A stretch of 64,000 bases of DNA from the NCBI RefSeq assembly GCF_035222485.1, contig NC_085924.1:3100001-3164000 (forward strand), in the 5' to 3' direction. Source of the DNA: Podospora pseudoanserina. Taxonomy: Eukaryota > Ascomycota > Sordariomycetes > Sordariales > Podosporaceae. The translations under genes were made by a program, and so were the position numbers. The notes beneath the pieces are model-generated. The model made no database searches. It saw only the letters and a program-made list of their open reading frames with translations, and had not been told where the DNA came from. Positions 55,386 to 64,000 of this stretch are shown here, piece by piece; positions within the stretch are counted from its first letter, which is position 1; each line of letters begins with the position of its first letter.

Positions 55386-56287
55386 AGAATAGATGCATTA
55401 CTATGCCTGTCGGCATAGGATGAGTAGTCCCTGGTCAAAAATTGGATGTCAAGTCAGGTTAACATTCCCGTCAATACCAATGCCTCCCCTCGACCGCTCC
55501 TTGGCTGTCTGTAACCCCCTCCTTTTTTGTAATAATGTTGGGCAACCTATCCTGCATCTTGCCAGTAGAACTAAATTCTGTATAGTAATGTTAGTCTCGC
55601 CATGAGTTGTTGTGCAAAGCTGCAATTTGTGGGGATGAATAGAATTACCCGAGTGGTCATCCTTTGCATCCATGTTCGGCATTGGTGTCGCTCCCAGCCT
55701 GGGATACATAGGAGTCTGTCGCTGGCTACTCCGTCCTTCAAGAACGTACGTCTATGTACTGCCGTTACTTGGTCTGACGTTGCAGTGGCCTATGAGCAAG
55801 GTAGAACAACTGTAAGCACTACATACCCGACAACCGCGTTGGGGGCTCCGTTGAGATTCATCGACAGAACCGATGTTATGCGGTCCAATATAATGAACAT
55901 TCATCCAGTAACCTCAACAACAGTCTCCCGCTCAGCTATTCAACACCATGTCAGCCATCCCGGACCGAAAAGCTCATAGATCTGCTCGGCGCCAGTTCCG
56001 AGATCCGAATGCGAGGTCGCATTTGGATGATCCACCTGGATGACCTTGCCAAGTCCAACGGCTCCCAACCAACCAACACCCCTGAATGTTGCAATTTCCC
56101 ATGCAAATGTCCATTAAAAAAGAACTTACAAAAACAGTTGCCACCCCCATCGCGTATCACAGCCTCCACGTTCCCTTTCCACCAGCAGGCAGCCATCGTG
56201 CATTTCACTCCTTTACTTCCCACATCCGCACTTTGCCTCTCACGATCCAAAATACCGTGGCCCAACGCCGAAAGAAAACATCACAAA
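55386..56287. other. Spacer before the first GPI-type gene
   Basis: About 900 bp; no separate gene is supported. An in-frame ATG at 56009 upstream of the next gene is discussed there. Confidence 0.5.
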
Positions 56288-57055
56288 ATGTTCACCTACA
56301 CGCTCGTCTCAGCCCTCATCGGCGGCGCATCCCTCGCCCTCGCCTCCCCAGCTCCCGTCATAACTCCAGCACCAATCTACGAGCGCCAGAGCGAAAGCGC
56401 TCTCGAACTCAAGTGCCAGGCCCATTATGAGTCCATGGTGGCAAGAGCCCCCGATCTCCCACGTGAACACCCAATCATCCAATGGATGAACCAGCCCGAG
56501 AACCTCAAGCTATTCACCGACTACACCGACATCAAAGCAATGTGCGCCGTTAGATGGGGCAAAAGCACTCTGGAACCGCCCTCTTCTCTCGCGTCCCAGT
56601 GGTCCAGCTACATGTCCGAGGCTCAAATGTTTGCCATCTCCATGAAGGCCCCTGCGCACGAGCTGTCCGCCATGGGCTGCCCTTCCGTCATCGCCGCCGC
56701 TGGAGGACTGCTGGCCATCACTGAGGAGGTCTCGTGCAGCAGAGCGTACAAGGCTTACATGGATGCCGTGCCGTACCTTACCGCTACTGATGGTGACGAT
56801 TTCGCTACCACCGGCCCGACTCAGACAAACGTTCTTGCGCCTTCAACCACGGCGCCCGGGTCAAGTGAGGAGACTGATGTCAGCGGGAATGACAGCGAGG
56901 ATGAGGGCGCTGATGGGAACGGAAATGGTGGTAGTGAGGAGGGGAGCACTGAGACGACCAGCACATCCACTGCTGGTGGCCCAAGGGAGACTGGACATGT
57001 GGCTGTTGCTGCCGCCGCCGCTCTCGCCGTTGTCGGTGCCATGGCTGCGCTGTAA
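56288..57055 (+). CDS. Secreted, probably GPI-anchored protein, copy 1 (255 residues)
   Basis: Intronless. The ATG at 56288 was chosen because it opens a signal peptide (MFTYTLVSALIGGASLALAS) followed by a dibasic-type ERQ processing site. The same frame is open from an ATG at 56009, which would place 93 residues before the signal peptide and is unlikely. The mature part has about four Cys (LKCQ, MCAV, GCPS, SCSR) and is helical. From about 175 it turns Thr/Ser/Glu/Gly-rich, low complexity and probably O-glycosylated. The tail GHVAVAAAAALAVVGAMAAL is a hydrophobic GPI-attachment-like end. Paralogue of the gene at 57634 in the same orientation. No known family is recognised; a cell-wall or plasma-membrane surface protein is inferred. 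Confidence 0.85.
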   Translation: MFTYTLVSALIGGASLALASPAPVITPAPIYERQSESALELKCQAHYESMVARAPDLPREHPIIQWMNQPENLKLFTDYTDIKAMCAVRWGKSTLEPPSSLASQWSSYMSEAQMFAISMKAPAHELSAMGCPSVIAAAGGLLAITEEVSCSRAYKAYMDAVPYLTATDGDDFATTGPTQTNVLAPSTTAPGSSEETDVSGNDSEDEGADGNGNGGSEEGSTETTSTSTAGGPRETGHVAVAAAAALAVVGAMAAL

Positions 57056-57633
57056 AGAGGATTGGCGATAACACCGGGTAGCTAAACGATAATGTGTATC
57101 AAGTTCAACGTCAGCATTCCAAGCCGCAAACCAAACCCGTTGCAGACCTATGATCGGGATCGACTCCTGAATGCGAGTGCCCCCGACCTACCAGAATCAT
57201 CGCCAAGCCTGAACCAATAACACCTTCCCAATGCTTCTTAAGCCCGAGTGTGCACCGCCACCATCGATGACATCGTTAGTAGCTCCCCTCTCATATATCT
57301 AACATCCACATCTGACGCCAGCTCTCTCCAAGCTTTGTGAGGCTTCAACAAGCCCACCCAAGACGAACTGCGTACACGGGCAGAAAGAACTCCCTTAGCA
57401 CACGTGATACCTTTACAGTTTGCTGTGGTTGGCCGCGAACCACGAAGTTTGTGGAGGCTCATTAGTGGATTCCAACCTCAAGATAGGCGTTGCTGGCTTT
57501 TCCCACAGATCAATTCCTCGAGTATAAGAACGTCTATTTCGTTGTATTCCTTTTTCCCATTTCCTTTCTTCTGCATCAGCAAAGCTCAAACACACCTGTA
57601 TCACACCAAAGACACCCCAAAACAACAGAAAAC
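57056..57633. other. Spacer between the GPI-type paralogues
   Basis: 578 bp. A TATAAG word near 57523 could serve copy 2. No gene seen. Confidence 0.5.
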
Positions 57634-58365
57634 ATGCTCGCCTACACGCTCGTCTCCGCCCTCGCCGGCGCATCCCTCGTCCTCGCCAACCCGGCCCCGG
57701 CCCTGGCCCAAGTCCCAGCCATCACCGCAGCACCCATCTTCAACCGCCGCCAGAGCGAGAGCGCTCTCAAGTTGGAATGCCACGCTCAGCTTGCTTCCAT
57801 ACAGGCGCGAAAGCCAGAGCCCAGCGATAAACTTGAGGACTGGATGGCTACCGCGAACGAAGCCAAAAACGGCAACAGCATGGGCGACGTGCTCAACATC
57901 TGCTACCCCATTTATGGCAAAGAGATGCCGGATCCCCCTTCGTCTCTTCAGTCCGAGTGGTCCACCTATCGCTCGGCCCAGGCCAGTTACGCCAGTTCCA
58001 TCGGGCCTGCTGTATCCAGCCTCAAGGCCAAATGCCCCAAAGACATGGCTTTTGACTTCTTGTTCGTTGCTATGAGCGACATGGACTCGTGCCACACGGC
58101 ATTCGCTGCCATGTCGCTCCCCGATTCCGAGCTCCTCACCACCTCCCCAAGCCCATCTCGCCCCGTCATTGTCGAGCCCACCACCACCATCGGCCCAAGC
58201 GAGGAGGCAGGTGCCGGCGGGAAGGATACCGAGTCGAAGGAGGGAAGCGCCCAGTCTACCGACACGTCTACTGCTGCTGGTGCCAGAGAGACAGAATACG
58301 TCGCTGTCGCTGTCGCTGCCGCTGCCGCCGTTGCCGCTATTGCCGGTGGCATGGTTGTGGTATAA
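57634..58365 (+). CDS. Secreted, probably GPI-anchored protein, copy 2 (243 residues)
   Basis: Intronless. Signal peptide MLAYTLVSALAGASLVLANP, then RRQSESALKLECHAQ, the counterpart of ERQSESALELKCQAH in copy 1. DPPSSLQSEWSTYRSAQASY also matches its partner (EPPSSLASQWSSYMSEAQM), and the four Cys are conserved (LECH, NICY, KCPK, SCHT). The Ser/Thr/Glu-rich stalk and the tail EYVAVAVAAAAAVAAIAGGM suggest GPI attachment. The pair clearly arose by tandem duplication, with strong divergence in the middle and conserved ends. The function is unknown. About 180 bp downstream lies the left end of a transposon island. Confidence 0.87.
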   Translation: MLAYTLVSALAGASLVLANPAPALAQVPAITAAPIFNRRQSESALKLECHAQLASIQARKPEPSDKLEDWMATANEAKNGNSMGDVLNICYPIYGKEMPDPPSSLQSEWSTYRSAQASYASSIGPAVSSLKAKCPKDMAFDFLFVAMSDMDSCHTAFAAMSLPDSELLTTSPSPSRPVIVEPTTTIGPSEEAGAGGKDTESKEGSAQSTDTSTAAGARETEYVAVAVAAAAAVAAIAGGMVVV

Positions 58366-58625
58366 AAAAGGGGATTGAACTTGGGTGGTGGATGACGTTG
58401 AAGACAGCCATTAACCAAATAAATGCTACAAAATAATGCATGATTTGACAACAGACCGCGACACGATGGTGATGCCGCCTTTCAACTGCCGAGCAAGATG
58501 CATGTTCGAAACTTGAATTTCCAAGCCAGGCTTACAAAAATCAAGCAGGGTGGGCAATAAGCCAAGTCAAGTCAAGCTTGGGGTCTGATTTGGCTTGACT
58601 TGGTCCGGCTTGCCGTTTTTTTTAC

Positions 58626-60193
58626 CTACACCTATACCAAGAGAATATACGGTATCGTGTGACTTGCGCCACAAAACAACAGGCCAATATGTCAGCGATC
58701 AGCAGCCACATACGCAATATCGAAATCCACCGAATCCGAAGTCGCTTTGCTACCAATTTCTATGGCAGCGGTACCTCTCAATTCTCAAGGCAATGCGAAC
58801 CCTCTCGAGCAACACCAGGGCCATCAACCACACCCACCACCATCACGATGGAATTTAACGCTCTTATCGACCACAACGATATTCACACGTCACCCACAGC
58901 CGAGCGTTTCTACCGGATTCAATTGGCAAGGCAACAACGGCCACACTGGCACCTGAACGCTCACAGGGCCCCAGAGCTCCCGCGTGAGCAAAATGTAGCC
59001 ATATATATCCTTAACCCTCTTCACTTCTCACTGACTAACTGACTGGCCACAGATTCGAACACGTGCCTTGCGCGAAGACGCCCATATGTCCTGCGCGGCT
59101 ACACGCGAGGCCACCGGCGCGTCGGATAAACAGATTCAATATGCTCTCACTACACCGTTGACCCCGCGAACCAACCGTCGTGGTCGGAAGCCCTCGCGGT
59201 TTACCGACGAAGAGAAGGACCATGTTACTCGCCCTCTCAACGACGACCCTATCGCTCGCAAGCTTAGCTGGCTAGATTTAAAGCTGTATTTGGAAGGATC
59301 TGAATATTGGAAGGATACGGGCTTCACCACAGCCATGAGAGCAGCCGGCTTTAGTCGTCAGGTCCCACCGCGGAGGATCAAGCTCACCGCCCAATACCGG
59401 GCCGAACGACTGGCCTTTGTCCGTGAGCAATTGGCACTTCGGACTCGCCCGGAAGACTGGGAGCACCTGGCCTTTAGTAACGAGGCCCGGGCTACTAATG
59501 ACCCGATGTAAAAAAGGTGGCTTACTTACACGATTTGAAGATATCAAGGCCTGGGCTACTATACGGCAAAAGCCTTACGGTTGGATGTTTTGGGGTATAA
59601 TATGTGGGTGTGAAAAGGCTGCCTCTTTTGTGTGGGAAAAGGAATATGGTGGGATTAATAGCGAGAAGTATTAGAGGTATATTTTCCCTATGATCTACCG
59701 TTTTATTATAGAGAAAAAGGTATGGGGTAGTTCTGTGGTTTTTAAACAGGATGATGCCTCTCCTCACTCTTCTATGGCAACCAGGGTTACATCAGAAGGC
59801 TAGGTATTGAACTATGACTTGGCCGGCAAAAAGCCCTGATTTAAACCCTATTGAAAATATGTGGTTTTGGATGAAAGATTGGATCGAAATGCGGTATAAT
59901 ATTTAAAGCCTTAGCCGCAGGGCCTTACGTAGGGCAATTCTAGAAACCTGCGAGGCAGTGCCTTCTGAATGGATTCGTTCACTTGTGTACAGTATGCCCC
60001 GGAGGCTTCAAAGGGTGACTGAGGCAACTGGGGCACTCATTCGCTGTTAGCATAGGTACTTGAAATTGTATGGGAAATTCGACTGTTTGGTAGTACTGCG
60101 ATTTTGAAAAGAATAGATTAAATGTGTGTGTTATTTTCCCCCGTTAGGTTAGTAAGTACCACGCTACTATTTAAAAGCTTGGGACAGGTGTAG
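58626..60193 (+). mobile_element. Decayed Tc1/mariner-type element inside the hAT-like copy
   Basis: The interior carries a Tc1/mariner transposase relic. Imperfect inverted repeats CTACACCTATACCAAG (58626-58641) and CTTGGGACAGGTGTAG (60178-60193), 14 of 16 matching, may be its ends. A clean TA duplication is not visible, so the borders are tentative. The AT-richness of 59500-60060 contrasts with the neighbours and fits RIP. Confidence 0.6.
58848..60050 (+). pseudogene. Tc1/mariner transposase relic
   Basis: A first exon (58848-58994), a 58 bp intron with TAACTGAC branch, then IRTRALREDAHMS and the helix-turn-helix region ATREATGASDKQIQYALTTP, a GRKPSRF hook-like motif, and the catalytic core: AFSNEARATNDPM, RQKPYGWMFWG, WEKEYGGI, KQDDASPH, WPAKSPDLNPIENMWFWMK. 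The first catalytic Asp is Asn in FSNE. Stops stand where Trp (after NDPM), Gln (after SEKY) and Gln (before SLSRRALRRA) are expected. These changes are G-to-A in TpG or C-to-T in CpA contexts, the pattern left by repeat-induced point mutation. A frame change is also present between QDDASPH and WPAKSPD. The protein cannot be active. Confidence 0.85.
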
Positions 60194-60487
60194 AAGCCAC
60201 AACTCGGCTTACTTGTAAGCCGAACTTGATAAGCCGCTAAGCCCCCGGCCGGAGCCCGGAAGGGTGTTTTTCCGACCAGTCTTCCGGCCTGGTCAGGGAC
60301 TCCCGGTCTTCCGGGACACCCTCCCGGCCAGAATCCCGGCCTTGGCAGCTTGGTCAAGCCCTCAAGCCAAGCCGGTGGAAGGGCTTGACTTGGCTTGGTC
60401 AAAAATAGGCCTTACTTGACTTATTTGACTTGACTTGCATGTCAAGTAAGTAATTACTTGGCTTATTGCCCACCCTGTATTCAAGAC

Positions 60488-61012
60488 TCATGATGAACGT
60501 AGCGGATGTTCTAGCTGGAAAAACAGGCCCAGGTAGCCAAGATCTGGCGCCAGTGGCCGAACGGCAACGTGAAGAACTTGACAGTGACGAAAAGGATATT
60601 CCTGTTGTGTAGTCAGTTTCCCCGCCCCACGAAAAGCACAGAGGAACAATCCAAACCTCGAAGACTTCAAACTGGTAAAGTTGCCGCGCCACCATGGCAT
60701 CACCCTGAAGTTGGACATATGCGGACCGCAAGTCCTCGGAAACAGGTGACTGGACAGTTATCAAGATTGCCGTGAACGTGACCGTAGCCTCTTTTCTGTC
60801 CGACGATAGACGTCGGTGAGCGGGCGCGTTCGCCAGGTCATGGACAAGAGAATCAAAGCTGCTTCGTGTTCTGTCTAGCTGAAATTCTGGCCATGGCTTT
60901 GATTGGAGATTGAGCACTACCAGAAGCCTGTGGTCTCTGATGGGTGAAACATGATTCACGGGCTCGCTAGTGGTACAAACCACCCTAGGGTCCCAATTCT
61001 GCCTGCTACTCC
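60488..61012 (-). pseudogene. Unrecognised gene fragment, two exon-like pieces
   Basis: A minus-strand frame, open from about 61012, runs through SFDSLVHDLANAPAHRRLSS and VSEDLRSAYVQLQGDAMVAR to EVFE. A good 55 bp intron (60656-60602; AACTGACTAC branch, AACAG end) joins it to EYPFRHCQVLHVAVRPLAPD, with a stop at 60488. There is no ATG in frame at its start and an upstream stop is close, so the N-terminus is missing or lies in an unseen exon. Its stop codon is only 11 bp from the transposon island. It may be the distal part of the STAND-related locus to its right, but nothing in the sequence proves this. No family is recognised. Confidence 0.4.
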
Positions 61013-61159
61013 TTTATATTTTAGTCGGCTGCTTAATCGATGGTTTTGTCGGGCTGGTATGGAGTATACGTGATGGGGTTTGGGCAAGTAGGTGACTGTA
61101 TGTCGGCTGGGCTATAGTTGGGCCACGGCATGAGAATTTGAGAGGGGAGGTTGGGTAGG

Positions 61160-62012
61160 GCTCAGGGACGCTGTAGAAGGCTGATGAATGATGTCTGTCT
61201 TAGGTAGCGGAGGATGGGGTTTAAGACGATAAGAAGCTGCGATGCTCGGCCATTAGAAATCGGGCCGGTTTTAGTAGCCCTTTGGGAGGCTTCTTGAGAA
61301 GAAGTTTGTGTAGACTTTAGACGATTGGAGCAGGAGCGGGAGCCAGATCGAATAGAGACCGCCGAAGATGGATGCCAAGGTTCGAGCCATTGAACCGACA
61401 TACTGTCATGGTCGGTTTCAGTGAGGGCACTCAGCTGGAAGCCGGGCCTGTAGCTTCGCTATCTCCTCCAGAATAAGAGCAGCGTCTTCCTTGATGGCCG
61501 ATGTGTCTTGGCGAATTTCTCTTGTCTCAATCATCGTCTCTCTAGCGAGGTGCCTTGACTCGGTAGGCATGTGTCAGTAGGGCTTGAACATGGTTATGCA
61601 TACAGTGCTAGCATGTCGAGGCCTAAATCAAGTGCCGATTTGTGGGCTTCGATGCTCCTCCGTAGCTTTGACATGTCGTCTTGACTCGACAACGTCCACG
61701 AGACACTCCTGCCACGAGTAGTAGATTTGTACTTTTCCAGACAGTCTTCGATATCTCCAACGACATGTTGACAGTTGGCAACGATGCTGCAGATGTGCCA
61801 GGTGAGGGCCTCGGGAAACTCGATATTCTCGTTTTCGTCGTCTTCAATAAGAAGCGCGAGGACAAGTTTCGATGAGCTGAGTTCTCGAGATATGGCGTCC
61901 AGATCGGTCCGTGCTTGTCGAACCTGTTTGACAAAAGAGTATATGGTCTTGGAGACATTGACAATTGTGTGATCAAGGCGAGGCCGCCTCCGCCAATGGC
62001 AAGGGGGTCCAT
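61160..62012 (-). pseudogene. Fossil of a fungal STAND/NLR N-terminal region (HeLo-like superfamily)
   Basis: The minus strand begins MDPLAIGGGGLALIT, the usual opening of fungal STAND N-terminal domains, and continues with helical segments such as VRQARTDLDAISRELSSSKL, VVGDIEDCLEKY and a coiled-coil-like EIRQDTSAIKEDAALILEEI. These are typical of the HeLo-like/STAND N-terminal superfamily, whose intact members act in NLR-type recognition and cell death. The reading is broken, with about two or three breaks, and no NACHT or NB-ARC domain or repeat region follows within the window. It is treated as a fossil; segments are still readable, so the loss is not very ancient. Confidence 0.6.
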
Positions 62013-62463
62013 TGTTTCATGAGTAGAAAGGCCATCTCGACGGGGAGTTAATTGAAAGAGGTGTCGTGAGATGGCGGGGTCTGGCGAGCCTCATCGTCAA
62101 TAGTCTTGTTGAACGCACCAATGGGAAGGTAGACGCCCGCCGTGGTGTTGAGTTGAACCAGATACGTAAATATGGTAGACGTGCCAGTAGATGATCCAAT
62201 CTAATGGCTGGACCAGAAAGGAAGTTGGTCGCGCGATGTGACTGTTGTGTATGTGATAGTGGGCTGGCAGAAGTTGGCCAGGAACACTAACAGCGGGTCT
62301 TTTGTCATTGCATCATCGCTCACCTCGGTCGAGATGCCCCGCAATCGGCACCGTTGCCCAGGGCTGCTTGGCGCAGCAGGGACAGCCGCCAAAACTTTGG
62401 TGACTGACAAACACCTGCCGCATCTCTGGAGCAAACCATCGCAACCCCGTTCAGGTCCTCGAA
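62013..62463. promoter_or_regulatory. Divergent spacer upstream of the citrate carrier gene
   Basis: 451 bp between the start of the STAND fossil and the ATG of the carrier gene. Short frames are not supported; it presumably holds the carrier promoter. Confidence 0.5.
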
Positions 62464-63612
62464 ATGTCATCAGCACCGGTCAAAGACAATAGCAACCACC
62501 CGGCGGTCAAGGGGCCAAGTGCCCTTCGGTCCATAATTGCCGGCTCAACTGCGGGCGCTGTCGAGATTGGTATGTGATCTCTTCCGATGAAGTCAACTGC
62601 CGCTAACCCGGGCTTCCTTGTCTCCAGCCATTACCTACCCAGCCGAGTGTATGTGAAACCCCCTACGACGACCGATTGATATCCTCGACGAGGCTCTAAC
62701 ACAATGCGACAGTCGCAAAGACCAGGACACAGCTCAACCGCAGGTTAGCAGAGGGCAAGAAGCTGCCATGGCCGCCTTTCGGTGCTCAGTGGTATGCCGG
62801 GTGCACCACGCTGATTATCGGCAACTCGGCTAAGGCGGGCATTCGTGTGTTCTACCTTGAGGAAGATTGAGGGGTGAAATAGGGCGCTGACAGATTGGGC
62901 GCATAGGATTCGTTGCCTTTGACCAGTACAAGAAGATGCTGGCTGACGCCGACGGCAATGTCTCCGGTCCTCGGACCGTGATTGCGGGTTTCGGCGCCGG
63001 TGTGACCGAGTCTCTGCTTGCTGTCACACCGACAGAAAGTATCAAGACCACCCTGTGGGTTTTCTGTCCTGTGCCATATTCCTGCTACCCGTGCTAACCC
63101 CGGTCCCCAGCATCGATGACCGCAAGTCCGCCAAACCTCGCCTCCGCGGGTTCCTCCACGCCGTTCCAATCATTGCCCGCGAACGTGGTATCCGCGGTTT
63201 CTTCCAGGGTTTCGTGCCCACCACCGCCCGTCAAGCGGCGAATAGTGCTACTCGCTTCGGTTCCTACACTGCTTTGAAGCAGCTCGCCGAGAGCTACACA
63301 ACGCCGGGAGAGAAGCTCGGCGGTGTGGCTACCTTCGCCATGGGTGGTATCGCAGGGTTGATCACCGTCTATGTGACCCAGCCTCTTGATACCATCAAGA
63401 CGCGTATGCAAAGTATCGAGGCCAAGCAACTCTACGGCAACTCGTTCCGGTGCGCGAGCATCATCTTCAAGCAAGAGGGCGTGTTGACTTTCTGGAGCGG
63501 CGCGCTGCCACGATTGGCGAGGTTGATTATGAGCGGTGGTATTGTGTTTACCATGTACGAAAAGAGCATGGACCTGTTTAACAAGCTGGACCCAGAGGGC
63601 AGGTATCTATAA
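62464..63612 (+). CDS. ctp1: Mitochondrial tricarboxylate (citrate) carrier
   Basis: Five exons, 62464-62569, 62628-62648, 62713-62844, 62907-63054 and 63111-63612, encode 302 residues. Exon 2 is only 21 bp and completes ITYPAEF. The three mitochondrial-carrier signatures are PAEFAKTRTQL, PTESIKTTL and QPLDTIKTRM. Diagnostic parts of the citrate carrier include GNSAKAGIRFVAFD, FFQGFVPTTARQAANSATRF and FWSGALPRLARLIMSGGIVF. The protein sits in the inner membrane and exchanges matrix citrate or isocitrate for malate or other tricarboxylates, supplying cytosolic citrate for acetyl-CoA. Introns are 58, 64, 62 and 56 bp with normal ends, one with donor GTGTGT. The length matches the family. Confidence 0.94.
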
Positions 63613-63851
63613 ACAAGGGTTTGGGGGAGGTTGTGTCTTTACAGGGCGTTCTGGATGGTTGTCTTGTTTTTTCTTATACCCCATTATGCATGGGTAGACA
63701 AAAAGGGGAGGGGGGGGTATGTACATTGGAATACAAAATATGGGATTATGACCGTGTATCCCTTTTCTTTTCCCCAGACTCCAAACGCCGCGTCATGCAG
63801 AAATATCATATTGTACAGTCGTGTACATGGATGGCCGATACTATCGAGGCA

Positions 63852-64000
63852 TCATTCCAGGCGGAACATACCCTGGACCCTCTTGGCTACCCTTTGGAAA
63901 TAAGAACGTGTGGGTGCCTCATTGAGCTCTTTCAGGATGTCGCTGTAGTAGTTGGGGTTGAACTTGGGTTTGAGGAAGGATTCCGGAACACGATACTGAG
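63852..64000 (-). CDS. C-terminal end of an unrecognised gene, cut by the window edge
   Basis: In the minus frame the last 48 codons before a TGA at 63854-63852 read QYRVPESFLKPKFNPNYY, then SDILKELNEAPTRSYFQRVA and end QGMFRLE. The mix of Pro/Phe/Lys and a basic amphipathic end looks like a genuine protein C-terminus, and the gene is convergent with the citrate carrier gene, 239 bp apart. The family is not recognised from this short piece. Confidence 0.5.
   Translation of the reverse strand, partial: QYRVPESFLKPKFNPNYYSDILKELNEAPTRSYFQRVAKRVQGMFRLE

Larger units (their letters stand above)
58546..60477. mobile_element. hAT-like outer element with matching terminal repeats
   Basis: The left end CAGGGTGGGCAATAAGCC (58546 onward) is repeated in inverted form at the right end; 22 bases match perfectly. 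The flanking 8 bp are AAATCAAG (58538-58545) and TATTCAAG (60478-60485), 6 of 8 identical, as expected for an aged hAT target duplication. Both ends are crowded with AAGTCAAG/CTTGACTT words, like hAT subterminal repeats. The right arm also has GC-rich hairpin-forming CCGG repeats (60245-60350). No hAT transposase is present; the interior is occupied by Tc1/mariner sequence. It is therefore a non-autonomous hAT-like copy that received another element. Alternatively it is a single unusual element, but the 8-bp duplication argues against simple TA-targeting. Confidence 0.6.

Noticed and set aside
58546-60477. CRISPR-like or minisatellite reading of the AAGTCAAG/CTTGACTT word clusters
   Set aside because: The words have irregular spacing, occur in both orientations and lie at transposon ends; there are no spacers and the genome is eukaryotic.
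1-64000. Prokaryotic-type features (operons, Shine-Dalgarno sites, riboswitches, attachment sites)
   Set aside because: Genes are monocistronic with spliceosomal introns and Kozak-type starts; no such features are expected or seen.

Overview
The window reads as nuclear DNA of a filamentous ascomycete, most likely a Sordariomycete of the Sordariales type (Podospora/Chaetomium-like). This placement is inferred from the short introns (mostly 48-75 bp, GTRNGT-like donors, CTGAC/CTAAC branch points, YAG ends), HET-domain genes, intron-bearing nuclear tRNAs, recognisable orthologues and an apparent RIP signature in a transposon. No species is claimed.

The left part (about 1-31 kb) is a conserved, gene-dense housekeeping block. 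It holds a truncated gene at the edge, an Mtf2-like mitochondrial protein, the DNA-damage-binding WD40 protein Cmr1, sterol 3-beta-glucosyltransferase Atg26, the RNA polymerase II CTD phosphatase Fcp1, the complex I subunit NDUFA13/GRIM-19, tRNA-Lys(CTT), condensin subunit 1, the DDK kinase Cdc7, the Fe-S DNA helicase Chl1 and a 789-residue membrane protein of unknown function. Condensin subunit 1, Cdc7 and Chl1 form a run of chromosome-cycle genes.

The middle and right part (about 31-62 kb) looks accessory. It contains a soluble AAL-like beta-propeller (lectin-like) gene, two HET-domain genes of different subtypes, tRNA-Thr(CGT), a polyQ/polyH coiled-coil protein, a 2EXR protein, a multi-pass membrane protein, a PARG-like gene with an altered active site, two tandem pairs of secreted-protein paralogues, an SDR reductase and a decayed GH5 glycosidase. 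It also contains a nested transposon island (hAT-like outer ends around a decayed Tc1/mariner copy) and the fossil of a STAND/NLR N-terminal region. The far right returns to housekeeping: the mitochondrial citrate carrier and the 3' end of a convergent gene.

Genes of the left block serve general cell functions. Those of the accessory block fit self/non-self recognition (HET, 2EXR, lectin-like, STAND remnant) and the cell surface or secretome (tandem Cys-containing secreted proteins, GPI-type proteins, glycosidase remnant). All splice sites were assigned by eye from frame, consensus and family continuity; none is backed by transcripts.
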